Origin: Dactylorhiza incarnata
Lineage: Eukaryota > Streptophyta > Magnoliopsida > Asparagales > Orchidaceae
Assembly: GCA_033032865.1 (NCBI GenBank)
Contig: JAWHQI010000527.1
Location: 372,001-436,000, forward strand
Reading direction: 5' to 3'
Length of the DNA stretch: 64,000 nucleotides
Program-made: the position numbers and the translations under genes
The notes under the pieces: generated by a model
The model's input: the letters and a program-made list of their open reading frames with translations, nothing else
Databases searched by the model: none
What the model was told of the DNA's origin: nothing
Shown: positions 52,195-63,735 of the stretch, one piece after another
How positions within the stretch are numbered: the stretch's first letter is position 1
Layout: every line of letters begins with the position of its first letter

Positions 52195-53376
52195 CTAATT
52201 CTATGGACAACAACCTTTTTTCCTACCTTTGTGTTTTTCAGGACCTGAAGACGAGGACGGTGATTGGCTCTGGTAGACTGTGCAACGAGCTCTATGTGTT
52301 CGATCGCTCTTCCTCCACTTCCTCCAGCCTCACTTCGCCTCCAAAAGCTCTTCATGCAGATCGGTCCTCTGATTTGGATTACTGGCATTGTCGGCTTGGG
52401 CATCCTCCTATCTCTCTACTATCAAGCTTTTGCTTCCTACTATCTCTCCTACGTTGTTCAGTATTTTTCATTGTGATGTATGCGAACTTGCTAAACACCA
52501 CAGTAGTTCCTTCCTCTTATGTCTCCACGCAACTCAGTTCCGTTTGCCCTTATTCATACTGATGTTTGGGGCCACAGTCTTACTGCGTCTATTTCTGGTA
52601 GCTTATTGTTTATTTCTTTTATTGATTGTTATTCTCATTGTACTTGAGTATATTTGATGAAACATAAAAGCGATGTGTTTTCTCTCTTTCAACGTTTTCA
52701 CCAAATGGTCACCACTCAATTTGGTGTTACTATTAAGATTTTGCGCAGTGACAATGACCGTGAGTATATTGACTCTCGCTTTGAGAAATACCTGAGTGAT
52801 CATGACATCATACATCAAACCTCTTGTGTTTATACCCCAGCTCAGAATGGGGTAGCTGAGCACAAGAACCGGCACCTCCTTGAGGTTGCCAGATGTCTCC
52901 TTCTCCACATGAACCTCCCTAAATATTATTAGGGTGATGCTGTTCTCACTGCGGCCTATCTCATAAATCATCTCCCTACTCGTGTCCTTGGATTTCATAC
53001 TCCTCTGACCACTCAGGGTGTTCGCTCCTCGTCTCCCTCGCCCCGTATCTTTGGCTACATGTGTTTTGTGCACATCCATCCCAAGACCAAACTCTACCCC
53101 CGCGCGCTGAAGTGTGTCTTCATTGGGTACTCCCTTACCCAAAAGGGCTATAAGTGCTTCCATTCCATTACCAAGCGGACATTTGTTACGATGGATGTCA
53201 CTTTCTGGGAATCTGAAGCCTACTATGGGACCTCTCTTCAGGGGGAGACCATTATTAAGGAAGTGAGATCCCCTCCTTCTGTTCCTTTGCCCGTTTCTCC
53301 ATCATTTCCTCCATCTCCATTCTCTCCTATCCCTGGGGACCCGGTGATACCTCCTCCTATCCTTGTGAACCAGTGA
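52195..53376 (+). pseudogene. Copia 1 integrase region
   Basis: GAG-pre-integrase (FQDLKTRTVIGSGRLCNELY, DYWHCRLGHP) in one frame, CDVCELAKHHSS in another, then the core from 52654: ILRSDNDREYIDSRFEKYLS and YTPAQNGVAEHKNRHLLEVA, ending in a stop after LPKYY. 53059-53376 is the C-terminal part (MCFVHIHPKTKLYPRALKCV, FIGYSLTQKGYKCF). The first catalytic Asp region (52560-52660) is scrambled. Confidence 0.85.
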
Positions 53377-55102
53377 TGCCTCCTCCATTGCAGATTTACA
53401 CTCGACGTAGGAGGGGCGCAGACACACAGGTCTTGACCAGACTACCCGGGTTACCACTTGATCCATCTTCAGGTACTGACAAAGGTAATTCTACGCAGCA
53501 TCCTATTTCTCACTTTGTGACCTATGACTCTTTGTCTCCTTCACATAGAGCATTTTTCACCTCCTTGTCTTCCATATCTATTCCTCGTTCTTGGCAGGAA
53601 GCTCTTGAGCACAGTGAATGTAAAGAAACCATGTTGGAGGAAATGGTGGCCCTTGACAAGAATCAGACTTGGGATCTTGTCCATCTGCCTAAAGGGAAAA
53701 CTGTTGTGGGATGTAAGTTGGTCTTCTCCGTGAAGAAAAACTCCCAAGGCCTTGTTGAAGTACAAAGCCAGGCTGGTGGCTAGAGGATATTACCCAAGCG
53801 GCTGGTAATGACAACCAAGAGACATTTGCTCTGGTTGCTAAAATGAATTCAATCCGGATTTTGCTTTCAAGTGTTGGGTGTAAAGGATGGAGCCTCAGTT
53901 AGTTGGATGTGAAGAACGCATTCCGTTACAGTGATCTTGAGGAGGAAGTCTACATGCCCCCGCCTCCTGGTGCTCTTCCAAAAGGGTCAGTAGGAAAATT
54001 TTGCAAGTTGAAGAAAACCCTGTATGGCATGAAGCAATCTCCACGTGTTTGGTTTGGGAGATTTCACCGGGCTATGATGTCATTCGAATAAAAATAGAGC
54101 AATGCCGATCACACCTTGTTTGTGAAACACATGGGTGGCAAGTTGGCTGCTCTTATTGTTTATTTAGATGATATAGTGATAATTGGTGATGACACGGAGG
54201 AGGTTGAACACTTAATGTCTAGGTTAGCTAAGGAATTTGAAGTGAAGGACCTTGGACCTCTTAATTACTTTCTTGGCATAGAGGTGGCCAGATCCAGACA
54301 TGGGATCTTTATATCGCAGAGAAAGTACATTCTATATTTGCTTGAGACAACTGGAATGATTGGATGCAGACCCGTGGACACCCCAATTGAGGCTAAACAC
54401 GCTTGGTAGAGATGATGGAGAAGTTGTTGATGACATACCAGGTTTCCAACTACTGGTGGGGAAACTTATTTATCTCTCCCATACTCGTCCTGACATCTCT
54501 TATGTTGTGAGTGTCCTTTGCCATCATTCACCAAGATCACATCACCTCGATGCTGTATACAGAGTTCTGAGGTACCTCAAATACTCTCCTGGCAAGGGCA
54601 TACTGTTCTCTCCCAACGAGGCAATAATAGTAGAAGTTTATACATATGCGGATTGGGCAGGTTCTATTGATGATCGAAGATCTACGTCAAGATATTGCTC
54701 TCTTGTTGGGGGTAACTTGGTGACCTGGAGAAGCAACACGTGGTCGCTAGATCCAGTGCTGAGTCCGAGTTCTGTGCAATGGCACATGGGATATGTGAAG
54801 GGATGTGGATTCAGACGGTTATGAGGGACCTGGGTGTGGAGTGTGCTGGTCCAATCAGGATCTATTGTGATAATAAAGCTGCTATCAACATTGCTCACAA
54901 TCCAGTCCAACATGATCGTACTAAAAACGTGGAGATTGACAGATACTTCATTAAGGAAAACATAGTTAGGGGGGCTGTGAGTACTCCCTTTGTTCCCTCA
55001 AACCAGCAGCTCGCAGATGTGCTTACTAAGGGTCTGAGTCAGTGCTCCTTTGACAAAATATTAGACAAGTTGGGCATGCCGAACATTACACGCCCAACTT
55101 GA
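53377..55102 (+). pseudogene. Copia 1 reverse transcriptase and RNase H
   Basis: RT: WQEALEHSECKETMLEEMVA, LDKNQTWDLVHLPKGKTVV, then a break; LDVKNAFRYSDLEEEVYMPP, KLKKTLYGMKQSPRVWFG, a stop, and the catalytic ALIVYLDDIVIIGDD with LGPLNYFLGIEVARS. RNase H: YADWAGSIDDRRSTSRYCSL, ARSSAESEFCAMAHGICEG, IYCDNKAAINIAHNPVQHDR and LADVLTKGLS, stop at 55102 next to the polypurine tract. Four or more frame changes. Confidence 0.88.
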
Positions 55103-55109
55103 GGGGGAG

Positions 55110-55234
55110 TGTTGAGTATGTATGTAAGTTTAGCCCCACACCGTATGTCATGCGCTATGTGTCTATGTATCTCCTATATATAACCCTATATGGATGAATA
55201 AGAGGTATTCAATTTCTCTCCCAATTATTCCAAC
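55110..55234 (+). repeat. Copia 1 3' LTR, 125 bp
   Basis: TGTTGAGTATG to CCAACA, matches the 5' LTR except for a 30-bp gap and a few substitutions. Confidence 0.88.
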
Positions 55235-55829
55235 ATAGGGTAATTGCAGCGACCGTCCATTTTGATGTCGAACCCACGGTCTCCTTATATGTGACCTTCC
55301 ATCGGGCGTTCTTAGGGAATTCATTGATCTCAAACGCCGCCTAGTAGTGCTCGGTCGAGGACGTTGGCTTCGGCTCTAGATAGAAACATCGTTGTGCCAT
55401 TGTTTCTTCTATGATAGCAGAGAGGAGGGGACTCATGATTTAGGGTTAGCATTTCACTCCTTCCACGACGCCGTGAGATCAAGGATGCCATATATTGTCA
55501 CCTTTCGGTGGTCGACGACAATGTTAAGAACTGTGGAAATCCCTCTGACTGTCGATCGAAGCCATCTCCCCTTTCTGATGGAGTCTTGATCCTCCCCTCT
55601 AGCGCCCTGGAAGGGAAGAAGACCTGGTGCAGAGGAATGAGGTGTGGGGAGGGAGATGACCTAACTAATGTTGCGGAAGGATCGAGGAGTGGGGATGTAC
55701 AACATGTGATTGGGTAGTTCGTGAAAGATTGGACGATTGGGATTTATCCAAAGAGTTGATCCGAAGGCTAATTTTAATAGCATGGCTTTAGCAAAAGATA
55801 TGTGTATTGCTTTTTAATATATTATATAT
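55235..55829. other. Host intron remnant between copia elements
   Basis: 595 bp without recognised features; one short chance frame. Ends in TATAT, the target duplicated by copia 2. Confidence 0.5.
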
Positions 55830-55949
55830 TGTTAGAAATAATTAGCCTCCTTAATATTTTATGTTTTATTGTATTCACTTATAATACCCTCTACTATATG
55901 TATAAGGACTTTTATTATTCGGAAACATACAATATTTTGAAGTTTGACA
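55830..55949 (+). repeat. Copia 2 5' LTR, 120 bp
   Basis: TG..CA ends, target TATAT to the left. Followed by the mutated primer site. Confidence 0.93.
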
Positions 55950-56519
55950 CAGTATCAGAGCGGGTCTAGCCGCTCGCCCGTCGCTCGATCCGCAGCCCAC
56001 CGTTCGCCTCTTCCCTCTCCACTCTCCTCTCCACCGCAGATCCTTCGTTTTCCCCTCGTCTTTCTTCCCTAGCGCCGGCGTCTGATCCTCTTGTAGCGTG
56101 TCGATCGGCACACGGGCCGATCGGCTTGGCCGGATGCCTCTTCCTCCGACAATCGTTTGATGTGCCGTATTTTTTCCAGAAAAGTTTCTCTTTTCTCTCC
56201 TCTATCACATACTAGGAGGATCGATTGAATGCTCTACTAGATTATCCTATATCATCGATCTAGTGTTTTTCCCCTCTATATGCTTCCTCACATGAAAAGG
56301 GTTTTACCATCTTCTTCAAGCCTTCTTTGACTTCAACCCTCAAGGATTTATTGTTCTAGGATCCTGGGCGGCCCTATTGGCAGTGTCCGACAATTTTTAC
56401 AGAAATGGCGCCTTTCCGGCGATCTTCCAGTGACTGTTTTAGACCTAATCCGAAATTCTTCGGCGTTTATTTGTTCTCTGATTTCATAATGTTTGACGTG
56501 GTTGATTTTTGTGACGTCT

Positions 56520-58229
56520 CACAACCCGCTAGATCTACTTGAGTTGGGCACGATCATACGACGTCTCAACTTACCACGATTCGTCTTTATGCAACAAATT
56601 ACTTATCCTGGTCTCGATCTATTGCCTTGACCCTTAAGAGTCGCCGATTGTTTGGCTATGTTAACGGTAATATTAAGGAGCTAGAGAAGACTGTGTCCAC
56701 TTGGGGACAATGAGAATCAGAGAACTCTTTGGTTATGTCATGGTTGAGTAATTTCATGCAAGAGGCTATTGCACGGAATTACCTGTTCTCGGATACCGCT
56801 GCAGACATTTGAAGTCATGCCGAATCTACATATTCTCAGAAAGGAAACATCGCTCAGATATTTCAGCTACAAAGGGAGATCTTTCTCCTCTGGCCCACCG
56901 TCTGCCTATTATTTGGAGTTCACTCAGCTATATCAGGAGTTTGACCATTTTACCTCCCTCGTTCTTGTCTGCTCCGCTGATGCGATCCTTGTTCGTGCTC
57001 ATGAAGATCGGAACGAGGTGTTTGAGTTTCTGCATAGTTTACATCGGGACTTTGATCAGATTATTGTTCAGATCCTTGGCCGCACTCTTGTCCCTTCATT
57101 GTCAGAGACCTATAACATTGTTCAGCAGGAATATGACCGTCGTCAGTTTTGGAGTTCAGAGGTTCTCACTAGTGGTTTTGCACTTGCTGCTTCTCATTCC
57201 GGAGGCACCAATCCTCGGGACTTTAAGCCCAGGTCCACTGACAAAGACTGCCTGATGTGTGACTACTGTGGCCAAAGTCAGCATACTCGCGACACTTGCT
57301 TCAAATTGCATGGGCGTCCTTCACCAAGAAGTGGAATGGTACCTCGTGGAGGCCCTGAAGGACATGGTCATTGCCGCTCCAGTTTTATCTCTCCTCGTTC
57401 TGCTCACCTGACTGAGTTCATTGATGGTAGCACCTCTGGTGGCCAGATCTCTGAGCCCCCGTCTCTACCTGGGTCCTTTTCTACTGATGAAATGATGACC
57501 CTCCGCCACATGATGCAAAGGCTATCCTCTGAGCCCACTCCTGGTCCATCGTCCTCATTTTCCTATTCAGGTACTCCAAATGCTCATACTGCTGTACCGC
57601 CTACCACTCATTGGATTATTGACTCTGGATCCACTAACCATTTGACTGGGTCATCGTCAGGTTTTGTTTCCTATTCATTATTGTCTGGCGGAGACAAAGT
57701 AAGCATTGCTGATGGAACTCTTTCCTCTATTGCAGGAAAGATATCCATCAATTGCTCTACTCTTACCTTGGCTTTTGCTTTTCATGTCCTTTCTTTTACT
57801 CGCAACCTCTTATCTGTTAGCCATATTACAAACTCTATGAACTTCTCTGTCACCTTCTTTCCTTCTCACCGTGTCTTTCAGGACCTGCAGACGAAGAAGG
57901 TGATTAACTCTGGTAGGATGCGAGCTGGATTGTATGTGTTTGATATAGCTGTTCATCAGGCTCTTCATGCTCACCAGCTTCCTCTGGCTACCTGGCATCG
58001 TCGCTTGGTCCATCCCTCTGCTACTACTATACTATCTTTATTTCCTAGTTTTTCATCTTCGGTGTTTAAAACCCTTATGTGTGATGTTTGTGAACTTGCT
58101 AAACATAATCGTGTCTTTTTTAACCATATGTCTAAGCCTTGTTCTGTACCTTTTCGTACTATTCATAGTGATGTATGGAGCCCTTGCCCAGTTGCTTCCA
58201 TCTTCGATTATCATTGGTTTGTTACATAA
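56520..58229 (+). pseudogene. Copia 2 gag, protease and start of integrase
   Basis: The gag start near 56520 is broken (LGTIIRRLNLPRFVFM-like, stops at 56712 and others). From 56769 one long frame to 58229: PPSAYYLEFTQLYQEFDHFT, EFLHSLHRDFDQIIVQILGR, zinc knuckle CDYCGQSQHTRDTC, protease WIIDSGSTNHLTGSSSGFVS (DSG intact, unlike copia 1), GAG-pre-integrase WHRRLVHPSATTILSLF and CDVCELAKHNRVFF up to IHSDVWSPCPVASIFDYHWF, the integrase first-Asp region. Stop at 58229. Confidence 0.88.
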
Positions 58230-59030
58230 TTGATTGCTTTTCTCCACTACGTGGGTTTATTTGATGCGTAGTAAAAGTGAAGTGTTCACTCTTTTTCAAA
58301 AATTCATAAAATGATTTATACTCAATTTGGTGTAATCATTAAAACTTTTTGCAGTGATAATGGTTGTGAATATATGAATTCCAAATTTGAAAGTTATTTG
58401 AGTGATCTTGGCATCGTTCATCAAACCACTTGTGTACATTCTCCTGCACAAAATGATGTTGCTGAACGTAAAAATCGCCATCTTCTAGAAGTGACACGAT
58501 GTTTGTTATTTATGATGTCTCTTCCGAAATACTATTGGGGTGATGCACTTCTTATTCCGGCTTATCTCATCAATCGTATGCCTTCCCTTCATCTCGGCAA
58601 TCACACTCATCTTCATACCTAGGTATCCTTCCTACTACTCTTTTTCCCTGTGTGTTTGAATGTTTATGTTTTGTTTACATTCATAACGTACTCGAATAAA
58701 ACTTGATCCTCGTACCCTTCAATATATGTTCATTGGTTACTCTCATACACAGAAAGGGTACAAATTCTATCATCCTCCTAGCAGGAAAATCTTTGTCTCT
58801 ATGGATGTCATTTTTCATGAAACTACATCCTATTACGAGTTCTCACTTCAGGGGGGAGTCATCACACTTGGAAGTGAGTGCTCCTACTCTTCCTCCACCC
58901 GTTCCTCCTCTATACATCACCACTCAGGGTGAGAGTGTGAATATTCCCAAGAAAAGTAGTTTCAAGTGTACCATTCCATTCCAGAATTTCGGAGCCACTA
59001 CCAGATTCGTCTTCAGCACCCCTTGAGTTA
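58230..59030 (+). pseudogene. Copia 2 integrase core and C-terminus
   Basis: 58311-58622: TQFGVIIKTFCSDNGCEYMN, HQTTCVHSPAQNDVAERKNR, YWGDALLIPAYLINRMPSLH; a stop after HTHLHT. 58726-58932: MFIGYSHTQKGYKFYHPPSR and KIFVSMDVIFHETTSYYE. The Asp and Glu of the core are present; frames are broken in between. Confidence 0.86.
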
Positions 59031-60680
59031 CCTATTGCTCTCCGAAAAGGTATTCACTCATCCACTCAACATCCTTTTTCTATTTATGTTCCATATGCCT
59101 TTTTAACCTCTTGCCATAAAGCATTTGTCGCTTCTCTATCCTCCGTGTCTGTTCCCGATACATGGCATGAGGTACTTGACCACCCAAAATGGACAAAGGC
59201 GATGATGAAGGAAATATAGGCTCTAGAAAAGAACCATACATGGGACCTGATCGATCTCCCTCTTGACAAGAAGATAGTTGGATGTTAATGGCTTTTTACA
59301 GTAAAGCAGAACTCTGAATGTATTGTGGAGAGATTCAAGGCACGGTTGGTGGCAAGAGGCTACACCCAAACTCAGGTATTGCCTAACAAGTGACATTTGC
59401 TCTGGTGGCAAAAATGAATTCAATCCGGGTCTTATTATCCTGTGCCGCCTGTAAAGGTTGGTATCTTCAACAGCTGGATGCAAAGAATGCTTTCCCACGG
59501 TGAGTTGGAAGACGAAGTCTATATATCAATGCCTTATGGTCTTGTTCCTATCGGCTCAGAAGGGAAGGTTTATAAGTTGAAGAAAGCTCTCTATGGGTTA
59601 AAACAATCTCATAGAGCTTGGTTTGGGAGACTTCACAAAATCATGATCTCATTAGTCTATACCCAAATTCATTCCTATCACACTTTATTTATCAGACGAA
59701 AAGAGATGAAGGTGGCTCTTCTGATTGTGTATGTTGATGATATGATTATTACGGGTGATGACATGGATGAGATCGTGCTCTGAAACTAAAACTTGCTAGT
59801 GAATTTGAAGTGAAAGACTTGGGTAAGTTGTGATATTTTCTAGGGATTGAGGTAGCAAGATCAAAATATGGGATTCATTTTGCACATCGGAAGTATGTCC
59901 TTGATTTATTAGAACAAACATGAGTGAGTGGTTGCAAGCCTGCCGATACCCCTATTAAAGTCAACCACAAGCTTGGACGTGATGATGGGGAGTCAGTAGA
60001 AGACATTTCTAGTTATCAGAAGCTGGTAGGAAAACTGATCTACCTATCTCACTCGTCCTTACATTTCATATGCAGTAGGAGTGGTAAGTCAATACATGCA
60101 TTCTCCTAAGGTCAGACATCTTGTTGTCGTGCACAAAATTCTGAGGGATTTGAAGACCTCACCTGGTAGGGGCATTCTATTTTCTCCCAGTGATAACTTA
60201 AAAATTGAAGTATATACTGATGCAGACTGGGCTGGATCAGTTGGTGATAGCAGATCTACCACATGATATTGTTCCTTTGTTGTTGCTAATCTCGTCACTT
60301 GGAGAAGCAATAAACAACATATAGTGGCTCGCTCTAGTGCTGAGACTGAGTTTAGAGCTATCACTCATGGTATATGTAAGGGGATGTGACTTCGTTCCCT
60401 CTTGAATGATCTTGGTTTACTGGAAACTGACCATTTCAACTTGTATTGTGACAACAAGACTGCAATCAACATTGCTCATAACCATGTCTAGCATGACCGC
60501 ACCAAGCACGCTGAAGTTAACTGACACTTCCTTAAAGAAAATATTATGAAAGAGATTGTATGTACCCCTTTCGTACACTCGGAGGGACAGCTTGAAGATT
60601 TCCTCACAAAGGCTTTGAGTGAAAAAACATTTGTGACTATCATTAGTAAGTTGGGTATGAAGAGCATTACATGCCCAACT
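59031..60680 (+). pseudogene. Copia 2 reverse transcriptase and RNase H
   Basis: RT fragments: RFKARLVARGYTQT, LQQLDAKNAFPHGELEDEVY, KLKKALYGLKQSHRAWFG, catalytic LLIVYVDDMIITGDD, then stops near 59780 and 59830; FLGIEVARSKYGIHF. RNase H: VYTDADWAGSVGDSRSTT-stop, ARSSAETEFRAITHGICKG-stop, LYCDNKTAINIAHNHV-stop, and the end DFLTKALSEKTF. Many stops; dead. Confidence 0.86.
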
Positions 60681-60690
60681 TGAGGGGGAG

Positions 60691-60810
60691 TGTTAGAAAT
60701 AATTAGCCTCTTTAATATTTTATGTTTTATTGTATTTATTTGTAATACCCTCTATTATATGTAGAGCGACATTTATTATTTGGAAACATACGATATTATG
60801 AAGTTTGACA
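60691..60810 (+). repeat. Copia 2 3' LTR, 120 bp
   Basis: Partner of 55830-55949, target TATAT to the right. Confidence 0.93.
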
Positions 60811-60982
60811 TATATATACATACACCATGGGCTAGATTTGTGTTTGATCAAATCTGATTTTATTCAATCATTACCTATCCATTTTTTTGGTCGTTTGCTG
60901 TTTTTGTTTGATCGTATATGTCTTTCTTCTGTCATTTCTTATCATAGAGCATCAATATCACAGCAAATATTTCCTTTGACAG

Positions 60983-62749
60983 GTGATGGTTATGCGATGA
61001 ATACATCTGATTTGCCGGCATCTGGGAACATATATGGCTGTGGTTCAACTGCTGTATCAACTCTGAATAGTCAAAATTCAAACCTAAACATGAATTCTAA
61101 GTCAAAAACAAATCATATAATGCTTACTCAGACAAGTTTGCCATCAGTGCAACATCCTCCGCAGCTGAAACCTCAAGCGTTTGATATTTCTCAGACTATG
61201 AATTTCCAAGTGGCACATTCGGCACGAGAACAACTACTACAATCACAGCAGCAGATGCAAAATTTTCAGCATCAACAATTTCCGCAGTCTAACCAGCCAA
61301 GTGTACAGCTTATTCAGAATCTAAGATATCAACCAAATCCGCAGCATCAACAGCATATCTCAAACTTGGATAATATAAGGCAGTCTTCCTTGCATACTAG
61401 TTTTTTGGGACATGATGCCTGCAGATGATATTGAATCCACTAGTGAATCTTTGCTTTCACAACGCAATGAACAATTTCGTCTTTCCGAATTGCAAAATCA
61501 GTATGACCAGAATACATCTCTTGGAAGCCTATCCAAAAGTGCTCAATTACTTGGTCAGATACAGGGCTCTCATGATGTTCAGGCTTCATCTTCTCAGGCT
61601 ACACAAAAGTACTGGGAAGTAGAGCAGCACAAGACAGAATCACAAAATGAGCTTAGTTGCCTCTTTGTGAGATCACAAATTGATACCGCTTCTAAGGAAC
61701 ATTGGTACCCTCAGTCTCCACAAAAATCACATAACGAAGAAAAACTTCCTTTTGAGCAGCATATGCAGGAGGAATTTCACAAGAGAATGTCAGGGAAGAA
61801 TGAAGCACAGCCACTTGAAGTTTTACCTGGTCATATGCCTGAAACATCAAATAAAATGTTTCATACCTCTAATAGGGAACACGATTATTTTAAGCAGATG
61901 AGATGGCTGCTGCTTCTGCTCCATTCTCGAAAGTGGCCATCTTCTAAAGGACAGTGCAGAGAAGTTAACTGTAGCACTGTCAGCAACTGTGGATGCATAT
62001 TGATACTTGTAATTCAAAAGAATGCATGTTTCCCCGCTGTTCTCAGTCAAGAAAACTGTTTACTCATCATATGATTTGTAAAGATACCGTTTGTCCTGTA
62101 TGTATTCCTGTAAAAGAGTTTATAGCATCCGTCAAAACACGATATCGTACACTTTCTAGTTCGTGGAAGGATATCAAGTCCCTGGGCATGGATAAGGTGA
62201 TGAACACAGCAGGTTCATGTCTTCACGAAACATCTGATAGCATACATCCATCATCCAAGCGCATGAGGGTTCAGAATGCCCCTTCTCTTTTACCCAAGAT
62301 GGAAGCATCTCTTATTTTTGTTCCTTCAGAAAACCAAGTCAATCCTCCCAAGGGGATACATCCCACTATGTATCAACAAATTGATGCATCTTTGCCTTAT
62401 AAAACCGAGATATCTGAAGTGAGGATGGATACATCATTATTGATGTGTGGTCTCCTGTACTGGATGCCAAGCTTGAGGTTATGTCAAACAGTGTACCGCC
62501 TGCAAAGATTGTCATGAACCTTGTTCTGCTAAAGAAGTTGAGGGTTTTACCAAGAAGGAAATGGAGCCTGTAGATAAGGTTTGCGAAGTGAAGTTGGAAA
62601 TCAATCAGGATGCCAACATACCTCCATGCGATCCTGCTACCGTCGGCAAATCTGTCAAGTCCAAAATAAAAGGCGTATCTCTGACTGAATTATTCACTGT
62701 AGAGCAAGTCAGGGATCACATTATTGGTCTGAGACAATGGATTGGGCAG
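60983..62749 (+). pseudogene. HAC: HAC-type histone acetyltransferase, large central exon with TAZ zinc finger (frame-disrupted)
   Basis: The exon begins G|DGYAMNTSDLPASGN after the acceptor at 60982 and ends LRQWIGQ|GT at 62749. Gln-rich part (LLQSQQQMQNFQHQQFPQSN), ESTSESLLSQRNEQFRLSEL, EEFHKRMSGKNEAQPLEVLP, then a TAZ1-type zinc finger (RWLLLLLHSRKWPSSKGQCR, then LWMHIDTCNSKECMFPRCSQ and DTVCPVCIPVKEFIA), then SSKRMRVQNAPSL and [34 protein letters not shown]. Frame changes lie near 61415, 61978, 62437 and 62505. The first TAZ cysteine (RKC in relatives) is Trp. The PHD, HAT and ZZ domains are not in the window. Pseudogene is favoured; consensus indel errors could explain the frame changes but not the lost zinc ligand. 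Confidence 0.8.
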
Positions 62750-63452
62750 GTTGGATGATGAGCCATTTTGACACCTCTCTCTCTCTCTCACTCACTCACA
62801 CGCGTGTGCACAAACATGCGAGACAACCACCTACGTTATGTGCAACGCACTCTGATATGCTTATATAATTAAATACATTGATAGAATAAGCATCATTGAT
62901 CCATGTGACTGAGATGCAATTTCCTCTAGGAAAGTAAGCTATTCAATACAACATTTGTTAGCAATGCATGTTAGGAAAAACAGATGAAACTCAAATTCAG
63001 TGGAAGGCTCTTGCTTTCATAGGGAAGTAACATTAAAAATGACTGATTAAAGTACTGCAATATAATTAAGTTTGATGCACACAAAAGAAGCTGATGATAT
63101 AATGGATTTGAACAGAATTATCAAGGTTTCAACTAATTAACAAAATAAAGATGGGGAGAACAAGAAAGAAGAGAAAATAAATAAACCGACAAGCCTCGTG
63201 ATTTAATCCTCTCCCAAAAGTTTCAAATCTCTCTTCATCATTAATAGCCATTCCTCAGTAGATGAGGTCATCACATCCAAACGTGTAATTTATTTCATGT
63301 CTTAGAGCACATATTTAGCAGCACTCGTGCGATTGTACTATGTATAATGAACTCTAAAAGAATCACAAATCTATATATCCCTTGAAGGGCCTAAATCATG
63401 TATGATTCCTGCACATTTAGGATGGTGAAATCAATCTTATTCTAAAAGTGTC
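62750..63452. other. HAC intron or 3' flank, non-coding
   Basis: Donor-like GTTGGATG at 62750. Contains a (CT)n microsatellite followed by ACTCACTCACACGCGTGTGC (62775-62810). Otherwise AT-rich with nothing recognised. The next HAC exon, if the gene continues, is more than 1.2 kb away or lost. Confidence 0.55.
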
Positions 63453-63735
63453 ATGGTGTAGAGTTGAGAATCCACACCCCCCTCAATATTTCTCGGGAAT
63501 ATGAAATATTAGAATAATTAATCAATGATACTAGCCTATACTCATACATATACATGAGTAAGGACACAAAATACAAAATTACCCTTAGCGGGTATTACAA
63601 ACACGACTTGATATAATGATAATAGTCTAATTACAACTTCCCCCTCAAGTTGGACGAAAGATATTAGTCATCCCTTGGATATTATCAGTGAAAACATCTG
63701 CCTGTTGATCTTTGGAGTAAACAAAAGGAGTGACC
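63453..63735 (-). mobile_element. Copia remnant: 3' LTR and pol C-terminus
   Basis: The LTR is about 63453-63635 (ends ATTACA on the plus strand). Right of it, on the minus strand, is the polypurine tract TTGAGGGGGAAG preceded by the pol end YSKDQQADVFTDNIQGMTNI, FRPT and stop, the usual copia C-terminus (DQxADIxTK...). The rest is lost at about 63736. Confidence 0.75.

Larger units (their letters stand above)
50189..55234 (+). mobile_element. Ty1/copia element 1 (short LTRs), decayed
   Basis: 5' LTR 50189-50344, primer site TGGTATCAAAGC at 50345, 3' LTR 55110-55234 after the polypurine tract TTGAGGGGGAG. Flanks are CAGGG and TAGGG (4 of 5 bases match). About 5.0 kb, plus strand, same direction as the HAC gene. 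Gag, protease, integrase, RT and RNase H are all recognisable but with frame changes and stops. Very short LTRs and the gag type (CDYCGKSRHTRDTC) suggest a Retrofit/Ale-like lineage, as inference. Confidence 0.88.
55830..60810 (+). mobile_element. Ty1/copia element 2 (short LTRs), decayed relative of copia 1
   Basis: LTRs 55830-55949 and 60691-60810, both 120 bp (TGTTAGAAATAATTAGCC to GTTTGACA). Perfect 5-bp duplication TATAT at 55825-55829 and 60811-60815. Primer site CAGTATCAGAGC is a mutated initiator-Met type. Polypurine TTGAGGGGGAG precedes the 3' LTR. About a dozen differences between the LTRs by eye (roughly 10%), so it is old. Same direction as HAC. Gag and pol motifs parallel those of copia 1 (FHSLHRDFDQ/LHGLHRDFDP; CDYCGQSQHTRDTC/CDYCGKSRHTRDTC), so the two belong to the same lineage. 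Confidence 0.92.
45478..60982 (+). other. Giant HAC intron (15.5 kb) filled with retrotransposons
   Basis: Donor AACAG|GTAACC at 45477/45478 and acceptor TTTGACAG at 60982. Splicing gives SLLT-G-DGYAMN, joining segments adjacent in HAC proteins. Between them lie a TRIM-like element (45672-47590), a gypsy fragment (47591-49340), two sense-oriented copia elements and short intron remnants (45478-45671, 49341-50188, 55235-55829, 60811-60982) in which I see no other feature. Confidence 0.85.
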
